DNA from: Stenopsyche tienmushanensis
Lineage: Eukaryota > Arthropoda > Insecta > Trichoptera > Stenopsychidae
Reading direction: 5' to 3'
Assembly: GCA_008973525.1 (NCBI GenBank)
Contig: WACJ01000074.1
Location: 558,001-622,000 of the forward strand
DNA: 64,000 nt
The notes under the pieces are model-generated. The model saw only the letters and a program-made list of their open reading frames with translations. It did not search any database and had not been told where the DNA came from. Shown here piece by piece: positions 1 to 11,760 of this stretch (positions are counted from its first letter, which is position 1; each line of letters starts with the position of its first letter). The position numbers and the translations under genes were made by a program.

Positions 1-1980
1 ATATATTTCGCATTCCAAGGGGTATCTAGGCAAGCTTGTTTAAGTAAATAGTAGCTCATTTTACGTCACGGGATGGTGATGACAGTGACATGCAGATAAA
101 TAGATTGCAGATGATTGATTTAGGTTGCTGTTTCGATTTCTTTGAGCTAGAATTTATTTAGTCCTCGGGATAATTGCACAGAGTACACTGTATAGATAGA
201 TTAATTAATTGAACTAATTTTGCAAAGGTCTTTCTGTTGAGATGAATCTCTATGGCGCTACATTACTCGGAATCACATTGACTTATTGATTATGGAAAAG
301 TGTAAATGATCTACATCGAAAATAAACAAGATGTAATTATCGTTACGTCTACTTATGCGTTGGGAGAATTATTGTGGTGCATTCGATTTTTGTTGATCAC
401 TCGAGATTATTTTATTTTGGGAGACGTGCGTTTATGTTGTAATCGGAGTATGCGTATTTTGAGAAAGAGTATTGAGTTAATTGTATAGAGTCATCTGCAA
501 AATTCGAAGGAGTAACTAGAATCTCTTAATTAGAATCGACGGCTCTTAACTAGAATCACGTGGCGACAGCGGCATTGGCATTTTTCTGACGGTACTATTG
601 TAAATTAAAGATTTGAAATAAAGAGCGCTTACATTAAGAGTATAGTCAGAAAGATTTAGTCATTTGTGCAACCGATAATAATGTGGGAATCGCTATATTT
701 AAAGAGTAATTAAGTTATGTTAATTTTGGAACTGTTATAGTTGTCTTTATGTCACGTCAATTGAATTGTATTTAAGTTATTGTAATTGTATGCGGAAAGA
801 CACGATTGCGAAGGGCAATATCAGATGATATTGTCTTATTTTGATTACATTAACTGTTATTTATGTTATATATTGTTGAATGAATTGAAACCGTTATATA
901 TTGATGATTGAATTGAAACTATTATGTTATTCGTTGGCAATTTAATTGTAAACATTTTATATTTTTATAAATTGTAAATGTACGAACGATTGTAAGGCAC
1001 AGGGTGGATTGGCCGACTATACAAAAAAAACTACCATATTCGAAAAAACCTATTCCAATGCAATTCTCAAAAGGCCATATCAGAAATTTACCAAGACAGT
1101 CCAGAATTTTTTTTGAACTATTTTGACGTTGAAAAATATATCAAGGGAGAAACTTTGACAAGCTCATTTGACCATTAATTAAAAGGATTTTATTCATAAA
1201 GATCAAGATAGATATTAAACGCTCATCGTACAATACAAGTACGCAATTTCGAAATAGTAGTCGATCTCTAGTATATAGATTGCTTCCGAGAATACTTTGA
1301 AAATGTTAGCAGTTTTTCCTTCAATTTTCGATCACGTCTTACATATGCAAATATGTATAAATGTGTGCAAACTTAAGTGCAATTGATTTCATTTTAACAC
1401 GTGCGCTTCAAACGATAAATAATGTACTAAATTTCCGAGAAAGCAAAAGTTGTGAACGCATTCGTATACGCAAATATAGCATCATATATTTTTTGCATTA
1501 TCGGGCGTTGAACTTTATTGATTGTGTTCTTGAAAATTATAAATTGTATGAATGATTTAAGTGTCCAATGTGTTGTTATATGGGACATGGTGTTAGATAA
1601 AGTTGTCGATAATAAATAAATATCTAGATAGTTATAAAATGAACTTTGTCTGGAATAATATGGTATGATAGAAAAATATCACACTCGTATTGAAAAACTA
1701 TTTTCAACCACAATGAACAGGTTAAATAGCGAAATTTGGTCGAAATCCGTCAGATGAAGTGTTATAAACGCCAGAGCTCAAATATTTGAAATCGCTTCAA
1801 TCATACTGACAGTGTCTATATACACGCGTAGTTAGAGAGAAATTTATCAAAAAGAAAAAAATTAAATTAATTTTTAAATAATTTAATATTTTTCATATCC
1901 GATACCCATTTTCGGGCGGCGATTCAAGCTTATTTTCCGCTCTCGCATTGCTTCAAGGGGGTGGGTTTATTTTTCTACGA
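1..1980. other. AT-rich stretch, no gene seen
   Basis: No coding signal, RNA gene or recognisable transposon was found on either strand. Short open frames (for example 306-488 and 1361-1555) have no recognisable domain and AT-driven composition. Confidence 0.5.
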
Positions 1981-1988
1981 ACCGGTAT

Positions 1989-2735
1989 TCATTCTTCTAG
2001 TTTTTTCTCCGTTTTCTTTCTTCCGCATGACCTCATAAGCAAATTTGTCCACGCTTCCCACTTTTCTTTCGTTTTGATCATTGTGGTGACCATGCTGGAT
2101 ATGGTTGGGGTTTCTCCAATTTTTTTCGCTAAATCTCGCCTATCATCTGCCCACGCCTCACATTTGAAGGCGGTGTGAGGCATGGCGATCCTCGCCGCAG
2201 TGGTGACACATTGTCGAGTCCTCCTTGTCAGTTTTAAATAGGTAAGCACCGAAGCACCCATGTCCCGACAGCAGCTGGGTCAGGTGATAGGTGAGCTCTC
2301 CGTGTTTACGCGAGGTTAATTTTTGTACCGCTGGGATCAATTGGTATGTTCACCTTCTCTTGGTTCCGGTGTCCCAGCGTTTCTGCCATTGTTGGATTGA
2401 CTCTTCCCGGGCTTCTTCTTTTCCTACGTTTTTCTTATATCTGTACTTTAACTTTAATTATACTTGTATCTTCGTCGTTCGCATGATTGCTGTTAGTAGT
2501 CTTTCCCAACCGGGAGGGATGAGAATTTATACACTGTTGAGTGTAGGCTGGGGCTTTCCTTCCTCTGGCTCTGGTTTGGGGGAAAGCTCGTTCTTCCGCT
2601 GCCTCATTTGGAGCTCGAAGTTCACGCGGAGGTTTTCCATGTCGGTGCGTAGAGATCTTAGATTATGCTGTATAGGTTTATTTGAGAGTCAGCGTGGATT
2701 TGTTTACCCTCGTCAGATTTTTTTTCCATCTTGAG
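1989..2735 (-). pseudogene. R1-clade non-LTR retrotransposon remnant, C-terminal part of the RT ORF
   Basis: On the minus strand, interrupted frames give the C-terminal signature of R1-type ORF2 proteins. In order these are QQWQKRWDTGTKRR (about 2400-2360), then SRKHGELTYHLTQLLSGHG with CFGAYL, then a CHHC-type zinc knuckle (MCHHCGED then H and CEAW). The same block recurs in the copies at 20.4, 38.4 and 54.6 kb. Upstream on the same strand (about 2655-2500) a readable stretch continues (MENLRVNFELQMRQRKNEL), broken by a stop. There are frameshifts near 2340 and 2160. It is a dead insertion whose 3' end lies towards 1950. Assignment to the R1 clade comes from the conserved H-C-C tail; a related clade is possible. 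Confidence 0.75.
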
Positions 2736-3205
2736 ATTATCATGGATGATTAGGTTTTGTTTATGAATTAGTTCAAGAAGTTGCTCGAGTGTGAGAAGTT
2801 ACTTGAGAGCGAGTCCATGCTGTCTGTTATCGTTAAGTCAATTGTTTGTATTTTGTTTTCAATTGAGTTTTTTTTCATTGCCCGTGGGGGGAGGGAGGTG
2901 CATCTAATAAGGCGATAGTAATAGAATTGGCTAAGTTCATTGCATTTCTGAATGCCTTGTTGCATTTCTCATTGCTCTGTGATTGGTCGTTCAATTAACC
3001 GCTGCTCACTCATTGGTTCCCGGGTAAAGGTGATGTAATTTGAGCACAGTAAATACCAATTATCGATTCTAATTGATTTGGTCGACTTGACCAGTCTGCG
3101 TTTTTTGTTGCTATCTGGAATTTGAATGTTGATGATCCTGGGGCGTACTGCGAATATTGATGGTGGGTAATCGAAGTGATGTTGCATTCGATTGTCTTTG
3201 CACAA
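2736..3205 (-). other. Degenerate coding-like stretch, possibly retrotransposon ORF1
   Basis: One minus-strand frame stays open from 3205 to 2768 apart from a single stop near 2967, and a shifted frame continues with LLELIHKQNLIIHDNLKMEK. The lysine/glutamate-rich, coiled-coil-like composition and its place just upstream of the R1-clade remnant suggest an ORF1 (gag-like) leftover. No domain is recognised, so this is inference. Confidence 0.25.
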
Positions 3206-4225
3206 AGATTTTAAACAACACTAGTTTCGCACGTCTGTTACGAGCGGCAATTTTGCTAATGTGTGTTTTTTAAAAGGTCGCTACCATATTTCAAAGCTTC
3301 TGAAAAAAATTTGCATAACCACTTAACAACGCATCCGGCTTATTGTTTCTCTTATGTATATTGGTCTATTTTGAAGTGGAATACCATGCATAAATATTCA
3401 CTACTTAACTACAGTAAATTCTCCTCCCTTTCCTAATTCTTACCTACAGATACGCGTTGAGATTTAGATTCACCCCGTACCACAATCATTAGCGAGAGCA
3501 CGCGCTTTTTGAATTGGAAAAATACATGTTTTTTATAACTTATCGCCATCATATAATGGAAATTATTTTAGAAGTTGTAGTGAGTCAATCGCTCGGTCTG
3601 TCTAGTGCCCTCTGTATTAAATTGTTTAAAAGGTTTAAGAAAAACTGGGACAAAATTGATCAAAGTTATTATATAACATTAATGTATGATACCAAATCTT
3701 CAAAAAATATAGAATTTGTTGCTGCGGTTTTATTTTATTCTAAAACAACTTCGAGTATATTAACTGCGAGATGATTATAAAGAGCTACCGATTCTTTCCA
3801 TAATTTACATGGGAGGGATTCCTGAAAAAAGATTTTCATTTAGGAGGCCTGCTGGTTTTTACTGTGCTAAACGGATGGCTAAAGCTATATATTGTTAGAT
3901 GATTTTCCTATTTAAACATCAGTTTAAACTGACGAAAAAGGACGAGAAAACAATGAAAGATATATGCATTTTCAGTCATAATATATACAAAATACTGGTT
4001 TCAAGTCCCTGTCGGATATTCAGCACCAATAAATGACTTATAAAAATTTAAATACCTTGCATCCTTTTGAAAGTATAAACCAAACAATGGTCAAAGTCGC
4101 AATGAAAAAAATACTGGACCATTTATGGTACTTGTCGAAGGAGTTGGTGTAGTTTGCATTTTTTGAACTTCAGTTCAAGATAAGAAAAACATGGTAAATG
4201 CACTAAGAATCGATGATGTAGAGCA
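3206..4225. other. AT-rich stretch, no gene seen
   Basis: The 86-codon frame at 3514-3774 has no recognisable motif. No repeat shared with the rest of the window was noticed. Confidence 0.4.
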
Positions 4226-4330
4226 GCGGTTCTTAAACTAATGTAGTTCGCGGACCCCATCTTGAGCAATTTTTTTTTGAAGGCCCCTTCTTGAATATTT
4301 TTTTTTTATTTACGGAATCCATCCCAATAT
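4226..4330 (+). repeat. hAT-like terminal sequence
   Basis: The text CAGCGGTTCTTAAACT followed by CGCGGACCCC is the usual style of a hAT/Charlie-type terminal inverted repeat and subterminal region. No matching partner end was found nearby, so this is a solo or truncated end. Confidence 0.4.
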
Positions 4331-4689
4331 TTTACGTCGTATTTGAGACTTTAATTTAAGTCTATTGATGTTCTATGGATCTAGAATCGAATTTGTCATG
4401 CGTACGGTAGCAAATAAATCGTAGGAACATTTTCTGGATGTTTTCGATTCGAGATGTATATGTAACGTAAAAGGGGTTCAAATTTGAGAGGCGTATTCCA
4501 AGTGACTTCTAACGAGTGTACAGAATAATATTTTCAGCGTTTTCACTTGACGTTTTCGTCCAGAGCTTCTTATTTTAAACTCATGGGCCTTCATAGCTTT
4601 CGAAATAATAGAGTTAACATGTTGATCAAATAATGTAACACTCCAAGGTCTCGTAATGTATTGCTTCGTTGTAGAAATTCATTTTTCAA

Positions 4690-6062
4690 TTGTTAATTAA
4701 AATGTATAGGATTTCGCTTTCGCGAGAAGGTCATTACACTACATTTCGATGGATTAAGATCTAAGTCATGATCATCACAATATTTTTGCAGTCGGTAAAG
4801 GTCCCCTTGTAACACCATTGCATCACTTAATGACGAAACAATAGTATACACCTTGATATCGCCTGCAAAGCACAATAATTTAGAAGACTGTAAATAAGTA
4901 TCTACATCGTATATGAACATTACAAACAACAGAGGATTAATCAAGGAACCCTGAGGAACACCACTAGGTACAGGAACCCACTCCGAGATGTAATTGTTGA
5001 CGACCACAGCTTGAGTTCGATTATCAAATATAGGATGAAAATCATCTCGACAAATCACCATTGATTCCAATGTTATACAGTTTACTGAGAAGGATGTCAT
5101 GCCGTATTCGATCAAAAGCCTTGCTAAAGTCGATGTAAACCACATCAGCCTGGGCTGCTTGGTGCATTGTTTCAGTCAGAATGTCATTGAGAAGTGCGAG
5201 GTTGGAAACAGTCGAACTAGGTAGGGCTAAAAGAGTGCTTTTAACGCAGGATAGACCTGATTATAAATAATTTTCTCGAAAATCTTATATATGATACAAA
5301 GTTTTGAGATTGGACGGTGATTGGCTTATCATTCTTAGCCCCTTTCTTATGTACTGGTATAATAAAGGCCTTTTTCCATAAAATAGCAATGGTACTGATA
5401 TGGTATCAGCGCATTTCAATAAAAAAAACCAGGTAGTTTATCTAGACTGCCAGATTTCGACGGGCCAATACCGTGAAGTAATTTCTTAACTATAATACAT
5501 TAGTATCGACATACACTTTAGAAATATCACATATAGGTTGGGATGATGAATAAATTGTGGTTTTATTGACTGGGGGATCGAAAGAGTTGGAACGGAAGAG
5601 ATCGAAAAAGGCATCACAAATATCGGTGCCAGTGTTATATGTTTTGTTACCCAGAAGTGAATTTAACATAGATAAAGCACCATGGTGTACATCAACTGGG
5701 ACGAGCGCATCATCGCTGATGTGACACAACATCCAGTCCAATGTTTTGTTGTATATATTGCGGATACCATTAAATTTCTTTAGACCAAGGAGTATAAATT
5801 CATCAGTGAAGAAAATTTCGTCCTGTGATTGACAGTTATACGAACTCTATGACTCATCATTGTCAATACTAAGATTCCACACTGTATTGCTCACATTGAA
5901 GTCACCTATTATAAGAAATCTGTCTGTAGGATTCTCAGTTGCTATGTTATGCACACAAAATAAGAAATTATGAAGTTGTTGTGATAATGAATTGCCCTGA
6001 TTTTCAGCACATGGATAAAGTGCACATATATGGAGGTTTATTGAGATTTTAGTTTTATGATA
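4690..6062 (-). pseudogene. Jockey/CR1-type non-LTR retrotransposon remnant (endonuclease + reverse transcriptase)
   Basis: Reading the minus strand from 6062, the apurinic-like endonuclease motif RFLIIGDFNVSNTVWNL lies at about 5930-5870. A 5741-5490 frame (SDDALVPVDVHHGALSML...) fits the linker before the RT. Around 5140-5090 the RT motif KAFDRIRHD can be read, followed at 5145-4693 by GVPQGSLINPLLFVMFI and LCFAGDIKVY, where the catalytic Y/F-A-D-D box has become FAGD. The last part, LYRLQKYCDDHDLDLNPSKC, is the start of the thumb. Stops and frameshifts interrupt the frame and the second catalytic aspartate region is damaged, so it is inactive. A second remnant of the same orientation abuts it upstream. 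Confidence 0.8.
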
Positions 6063-6125
6063 GTCAGAGCCGTAACTAGGATATGATGCGCCCGTGGCAT
6101 GAATCTAAATTGCGCCCCTCCTCCA
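6063..6125 (+). repeat. Dispersed repeat, copy 1
   Basis: The segment containing CAGAGCCGTAACTAGG and GCGCCCGTGGCATGAATCTA is matched by an inverted, diverged copy at 49258-49316. It sits exactly between the two Jockey-like remnants. The class of the element is unknown. Confidence 0.45.
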
Positions 6126-6179
6126 ACAAAAAAAGTAGCATCGCTAATCATTTATTGCATATAAAAGGAAACATAAAAT

Positions 6180-6841
6180 ATATTGTAAAATATGTTTTGG
6201 CATTTTGTGTACGTATCTGAAATTATTATTTTGTTTGATGTAATCACCGAGTGTTGATATGAGTCGACTGGTGTGATTTGGGATTTTTATGTAAAAACTG
6301 TGTGTTGGGTTATGAAAATATTTCTTTATAAAAGGGAGCTTGATTTTATTATGTATACGTTTAAGATTAGTGTATGGAAATGACTTGAATGCAATTTTTA
6401 TGGCTTTGTTTTGTACGATTTCAAGTTTTTAGTAGTTGGTTTTGTATATGATCTAAAATGTGAGTGTAGGTCGAATCAGCGTTTTGTATAATAAAATTTT
6501 GTTAAAGATCGAAAGAGCACTGCGCCGATGAAAAATAGAGTGCAGCTCCCCCCATGGCTGCTAATCCGCGGGCTCGACACCTATGCTCCTCACCTCAGTT
6601 CTCTGTCTAATGTCATCCTCAAGTATTTCACTTGGGGTTTTCATTCGATGGAGCTGGACCAGATAACTATTGGATCAATTTGACGATTTTTCCATTTCAC
6701 GGTGATAAAAATAGCTCCGGTTTTTTCTTTGTTTAGTTTGAGTTTCCAACAATCGAAATACTTTAATGCAGCTTTTAGCGATATAGTTTTGAGCGAAATG
6801 TTGACCGGTCGAATATTCGAAAAAAAATATTTTTGACCCAA
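6180..6841 (-). pseudogene. Jockey-like RT thumb / C-terminal remnant
   Basis: On the minus strand LKAALKYFDCWKLKLNKEKT followed by GAIFITVKWKNRQ and then WKPQVKYLRMTLDREL matches the conserved end of Jockey-clade RT proteins: the KWKLKLN.EKT box followed by the VKYLG.TLD box. The downstream region (to about 6180) keeps weak coding character with several frameshifts. It is separate from the endonuclease/RT remnant at 4690-6062 and shows that at least two insertions lie here. Confidence 0.7.
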
Positions 6842-6849
6842 ATAAGTAC

Positions 6850-7138
6850 CACTCTACTATATATAATATATAAGTTACATATGATGTGTGTCTATCATCT
6901 TTCTGTAATTAATCACTATAATTGTTGCACTCATATTACATTGATAAAAATCATATCTGCATTTTACATATAACATTAACTGTATACCGTCGAATTTTAT
7001 TTTATACGACGATGATATTGTGGACATAAATTTACATTTCGTCGAAGATCTATATAATAAAAAGATCACTCTATTGTGTATATATATAATTTGAATGTTA
7101 CGTATGATGTATGCCTATCTCCATCAATATTCGCCAAT
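6850..7138. repeat. Local tandem repeat of ~216 bp, incomplete second unit
   Basis: CACTCTACTATATATAATAT... with ATGATGTGTGTCTATC (about 6850-6900) recurs at 7066-7125 as CACTCTATTGTG... with ATGATGTATGCCTATC. The stretch 6903-7061 is also the partner of a third copy at 9157-9317. Unknown element; possibly a degraded satellite or MITE. Confidence 0.5.
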
Positions 7139-7139
7139 T

Positions 7140-8497
7140 TGACGGGTCGACTAATATTATTCTTTATGTTTGAAATTATTTTTGAGATCTAATCGGAACT
7201 TAATAAAAAAATTATTTTATAGATATCTTATCTCCATTGTGTCAAATAAAATATCAATACGCCACTTCGAGATTTAAAGAAATTAAGCTTCCCAATACCA
7301 AGGAGGTTAATTAATGGAAATCCTTAGATTTATACATTTTTATAAGAAAACAATAATTTTAATGTCTGCGTAAAAATGTACCATACGAAAATATTTCAAT
7401 TGATGTATAATTGATTCCTTCAAAAGCTATACAAAATATATGCCAAATCATAAATTTGATGTTAAAATGAAATATATTATTATTGTTTTTTGATTATATG
7501 CTATTTAGTGCGAGGATGGACTTTAGACCAGGGGTTGAAGACTCATCATCGGCATAGAAAATATTCCATAAACTTAGTGTTATTTGTAGATATTGTAGGC
7601 GTATATATTATTTTAATGTCGTTAAAAATATGGATCATGATGATATAATAATGTAATAATAGCATACTTTTACTTTCATTGAAATGTGGTTATGACAAAC
7701 AGAAATATACAATTATAATATGTGTAAAGGACATGTGGAAAATTGGACGAGGTGATGTAAAATAAGTTGATATTTATGCAATTAATGATTTTATTAAAAG
7801 TGATATTCAAACATTTGCATATTATGAAGTCGTCAATAACAGTTTTATTACATGAATTTATTTAATTACCGAGGAAAATCCTCATTGAAAATGAGAACCG
7901 GTCTTATTTATTGTCATCCCATTTTTTCCTCAAATTTATAAGAAATATTTTGTATTGTATAAAGGTCGTCGTCGTTGATGATGATTCAAAATATTTTTTA
8001 TGCGAAGTGAAGAATAATTGCGATGAAAAACGTCAAAATATCGTTTCAAAAGTACAATAAATAAACTAGAAGCAAAGTAGCTTGCCAATAAATAAATAAA
8101 TTAGCTTATAAATACGAATAAAATAATCAATCTCGTAGCTCGTAATAAATACATTATGCTATTGAAATAAATTAATTACAATTAAGAAGTTATAAACACG
8201 TTTTCCGAATCTGTAATTGCTACAGTCCGGAAAAACAAAATTGAGCATATATTCAGATCAGACTTGTCAATTTATCTTCTAATCGATATAAAATAATGTC
8301 TTTGGTTAGCTGTCACTGGGATATTAATTTTTATGTATGACATCTGGTTGTTGTTGAAATATTTGGCACTCTTATATTGATCTGGTTAGGCTTGATAACA
8401 CTATTAGAATGCGATCTTGTATTGTCTTGTTATTCTTCAAGTCGTGCGGTATGGTCTCAACATCGTATCAGAACTGATGCCACAATAACAGAATATT
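7140..8497. other. AT-rich stretch downstream of the intronless growth-factor gene
   Basis: No gene or RNA is recognised. CCAGGGGTTGAAGACTC near 7528 looks faintly like a hAT end but does not match the good hAT end at 10909. Confidence 0.4.
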
Positions 8498-8503
8498 TTT
8501 ATT
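8498..8503 (-). promoter_or_regulatory. Candidate polyadenylation signal AATAAA
   Basis: The minus strand reads AATAAA eight bases past the stop codon of the intronless PDGF/VEGF-like gene. It is well placed, but the region is AT-rich so chance is possible. Confidence 0.35.
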
Positions 8504-8510
8504 GTCTCCA

Positions 8511-8891
8511 TCAAGATTTCGCACACTCGCAGCTTAAATGGTTTTCAACGGAGAGTGAAATTAATTGTTTTGAAGGAGAATTCCTATTGCCGCCCAAAAC
8601 GACAATCTCCATAATAGCAATTTCGATCGTTTGGGTTTCGTTTGCAACGCAGGAAAATGTATGAGCACAAGTTCCAGCACAATCGCAACGGAAGAGTTTC
8701 ACCTGGGACGGAATATATTGTAGATTGGGTTTCACGTTCATCAAACTTGATACAGGTACGGCCCTCGCTTGTGGATCCTTGCACTTGAAGCTCATCGAAT
8801 CGTGTATGGTTTTAATATAGGTGTTATTCAGTTTGGATGCCATCGCCACCATGAAGACCAAGCACAACACAAATACTACTCTTTGCGACAT
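8511..8891 (-). CDS. Secreted PDGF/VEGF-like (Pvf-like) growth factor, single exon
   Basis: A 126-aa protein. The start at 8891 is chosen over an upstream in-frame ATG at 9008 because the protein then begins with a clean signal peptide, MSQRVVFVLCLVFMVAMAS. The mature part is one cystine-knot domain. It has a first cysteine (SFKCKDPQARAVPV, residue ~36), a core P-S-Q-V-K-L-F-R-C with C-A-G-T-C and AHTFSC, a V-rich strand region, and the closing CxC in HLSCECAKS at the C-terminus. This is the order of the PDGF/VEGF family, whose insect members signal through a Pvr-type receptor tyrosine kinase. Oddities: the cysteine normally three residues before the R-C pair's strand (VEGF Cys51, interchain bond) is glutamine; the usual GGCC is spread to C-D-C-x3-C; there is no C-terminal extension. 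NNT and NET are glycosylation sequons. There is no intron where the paralog at 18.7 kb has one. Function is inferred from the motif only. Confidence 0.65.
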   Translation of the reverse strand: MSQRVVFVLCLVFMVAMASKLNNTYIKTIHDSMSFKCKDPQARAVPVSSLMNVKPNLQYIPSQVKLFRCDCAGTCAHTFSCVANETQTIEIAIMEIVVLGGNRNSPSKQLISLSVENHLSCECAKS

Positions 8892-8970
8892 GTTTATGCT
8901 GAATGGCCAAACACTACTGAGCACAACTGCGTCTGGCGAAAGACTGTTGAATTGGTTGTGGCGAGATTGG

Positions 8971-8981
8971 CTTATTATACC
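8971..8981 (-). promoter_or_regulatory. Possible TATA box of the intronless growth-factor gene
   Basis: The minus strand reads GGTATAATAAG about 85 bases upstream of the chosen ATG, a plausible distance for a TATA box plus a short 5' leader. Not conclusive in AT-rich DNA. Confidence 0.3.
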
Positions 8982-9156
8982 ACATGGTGAGCACTTAGCC
9001 ACCGTCATCGTCTACGTAGGCAATGGCGTAAATTGTGTTTCCCATTATTTTGTGGTCACGACACCGACTCCAGAAACTCCAGAATGAAGAATTAAGGCAA
9101 AAATCTTTCCCGGTATGCACCACAATCAAAATCTATTTGAAAATTTATCAACTTTC

Positions 9157-9317
9157 TATAATTAAACACTTAATATAAATGTTGCATTCATATTACATTG
9201 ATAAAAATCATATCTGCATTTTGCTTATAACACTAACTGTATACCGTCAAATTTTATTTTACACGATGATGAAATTGTAGACATAAATTTACATTTCGTC
9301 GAAGATCTATATAATAA
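9157..9317. repeat. Direct-repeat copy flanking the intronless growth-factor gene
   Basis: About 160 bp nearly identical by eye to 6903-7061. Shared text includes TATTACATTGATAAAAATCA, CTAACTGTATACCGTC and TTTACATTTCGTCGAAGATC. It lies in the same orientation on the opposite side of the 8511-8891 gene. Confidence 0.75.
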
Positions 9318-9599
9318 TAATTTTTATATGAATATTGACTTCTAGTATGATTCTTTTAGGAAATTTATTTAGGGTGGTTTTTTCCCTTACTTTAAACTTA
9401 AAAATGTTTATTTTAAATGCGAAATATCATTAGAAAAATATGTGCTTGCATAATAATTAAAATTTAGCATTTTAGTATATTTTTAACATATCATTTTATT
9501 ATATATACAACATATATTTCATTTTTGAGGGGGAAAAAATAACGAATAATTTATACACTTTTTTCTTGGTTCAAAGACAATAATTCAAATGTTAAATTT

Positions 9600-10909
9600 A
9601 TTGAGATATTTGACATTGTGTGTCGTTGGCAATCTGCAGATAATCTGGTGAAAGCGCATGCAGTCATCGAGGTGGTTATTTGTCAAATGAGTCCGAAGCT
9701 TGGATTTTATATAATTCATATGAGAAAATGAAGATTCGCATAAATATGTACATACTTCCAAAGCATGATGAAATTCGGAGATAGACGTTTTTTTAAATTT
9801 GAATATTTTCTGGATTCATGATATTATTTTGCAATTCGATTAATTGCAAAATGACAATGCAATTCAACGTCATCCTTGTCTAATGAAAATGGCATTGCGT
9901 ATTTTCTTCGTTCATATTCAATGGTGATAATATGAAGCTGCAAACTGTATTGAGCTTTTTAAAATCTGCGAATTGATTCAATATTTTCTCCAATACTGCA
10001 ATATATTCTTCGTAATTACATAAATATACGTTTTCATCAATTTCATCTTTTAAATTACAAAAAAGGGTTAAATTCATTTTTCGTAGTTTCGACATCCATA
10101 GTTTTAATTTCATCTTGAAAGAATTTACTGATGAAATCTGTCAAAAATGCTAGTTTTAATAGCCATTCCTTATTTTGGAGATAATTTGACCTTTCATCCT
10201 TTTCTCGATTAAAAATGTTCTCATTTCGGGTAATAATTCCCGAAATCGAACAAGAACAAGCCCTTTACTCAACCATCTTATTTCTTTATGTATCAGCAAG
10301 TCTTCGTAATATTTGTTAACTTTTTCTTAAAGCAATTTGAATTTTCTTCTCCGCAGCGGCTTACTTCTGATGGAATTGATTGCCTTTATGGTAATTTTCA
10401 TTACATCTTCAAAATTTAAAAGTTTACCGCATAACGCATGTTGATGTTTCATGTAGTGATATGAAACAAAAAATGGAAAATCGTTATCTCTTCTGAAAAA
10501 TGCAAGAAACCCATTTTCACTGCCGACCATTGAAGGTGCACCGTCTCTCGTAATAGACACGAGTTTCCGTAGTATTAATTCTTCTGATATATCAAAGCAT
10601 TTAAAAATGTTATAAATATCTTCCCCTTTATATGTTCCTTTAATAGGAAGTATTTTCAGCTGTTCTTCTTTTGTGTTCGCAACCTAGCGATCATCCTCTC
10701 TTACGGAATAATACCCTAAATTAGGAGATAAGTACGAATCAAGTCGAGCCGAATAGTCCGATTGCTGGAATTTTATTTTTCATCATCGGCTGTAAATATA
10801 TTTATATAAAGTAATTTTTTTTTTCAAAATTCATGAAAGTTATCGAGATCGACCAAATTTTGCTTGAAAATGGACCGGTCGATCGAAATCGACTGGTTGG
10901 ACGCCCCTG
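9600..10909 (-). pseudogene. hAT transposase remnant of the ZBED5/GTF2IRD2-like type
   Basis: On the minus strand, from about 10680, ILPIKGTYKGEDIYNIFKCF leads into LVSITRDGAPSMVGSENGFL and then HQHALCGKLLNFEDVMK with INSIRSK. This is the central catalytic part of hAT transposases related to ZBED5, SCAND3 and GTF2IRD2. Later pieces include LKDEIDENVYLCNYEEYIAV at about 10060 and a frame-shifted C-terminal part near 9740-9600 (CESSFSHMNYIKSKLRTHLT), the dimerisation end. Many stops make it non-functional. At 10880-10909 the minus strand begins CAGGGGCGTCCAACCAGTCG, a typical hAT terminal repeat, so the 5' end of the element is preserved. The other end was not identified. Confidence 0.8.
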
Positions 10910-11509
10910 GTGTAGTGTATTATGAACATAAAAAATGGAATGAAAATTGGTGAATAGATGAATTCATTTTCAACCCGACGATGTCAAAAGGAAAGTGATG
11001 AAATGGAACTTGCCAAATTTTCTTAATGATTAAAAAATAATAACATGGAAAAAATGAAAATATCCCTCGACAAATTTACCCTAAAGCCACATAACGTATA
11101 TATACGCCCTAACGAAAATGTGCGCGCCCTCTGTATATTGCATTATTGAAAGGGAACTTCCCCGTTTAACGGGTTAATTTATAATATTGAAGAAATTTGA
11201 CTTTTTTTTCGATGATATGTAAATAGTAAATGACGTCACTATGAAAGTTGATAAGCAGTCCGTTAATCCTGTCGCCTAAGGGCGAGAATTTCGTAGAAGG
11301 TTCGCATTTTACGTCCTGCCTCCTGCATCCTGCCTATCGCAAAGAAAAGAATTAATTACAAAAAAGGTTCAAAATTAGTTAAAAACTCATCTGAAAAGAA
11401 CATTTTCTTACCTAGAACAACGTGTCATCATGCCGAATGAATGAGCATGTGCTGTCTAATGAACGATTTAATATTTTTGGTCCAAAATTCTTAAATATAG
11501 AAATTGCGG

Positions 11510-11760
11510 ATATAGAAGCAGTTTGGAAAAATCCACTTGAATGTCATGATTTCAGTAAAATCTGCATGGCCATCTTAAGTAGTTTTTTTTATTACTCTCC
11601 GCGGACTTTATAATCTTCAAATTTCCTATAGAAAAGGCTGATTTGAGCGGAATCTCAGCTTTGAAATAAATTAGACGAATGACGAAGGACATCCTACCTT
11701 CAATATCACCCACGAAGTGAATATATAATATTGTGTGTGAGCTATGATAATGATGGGACT
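11510..11760 (+). repeat. Non-LTR-like 3' tail repeat, copy A
   Basis: The stretch from GAAGCAGTTTGG to GACGAATGACGAAGGAC (11513-11690) is matched at 16778-16950. It then continues into CCTTCAATATCACCCACGAA and ends near TATGATAATGATGG. The shared ending with the copies at 12059 and 44755 and the TGA-rich simple tail suggest the 3' untranslated end of a non-LTR retrotransposon. Confidence 0.5.

Noticed and set aside
8377..9087. Plus-strand open frames across the intronless growth-factor gene
   Set aside because: They are antisense shadows. The minus strand has the signal peptide and conserved cysteine order.
7528..10909. A single hAT element spanning both the transposase remnant and the growth-factor gene (gene capture)
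   Set aside because: CAGGGGTTGAAGACTC at 7528 matches the real end at 10909 over only a few bases, and the flanking 8-mers are not a target-site duplication.
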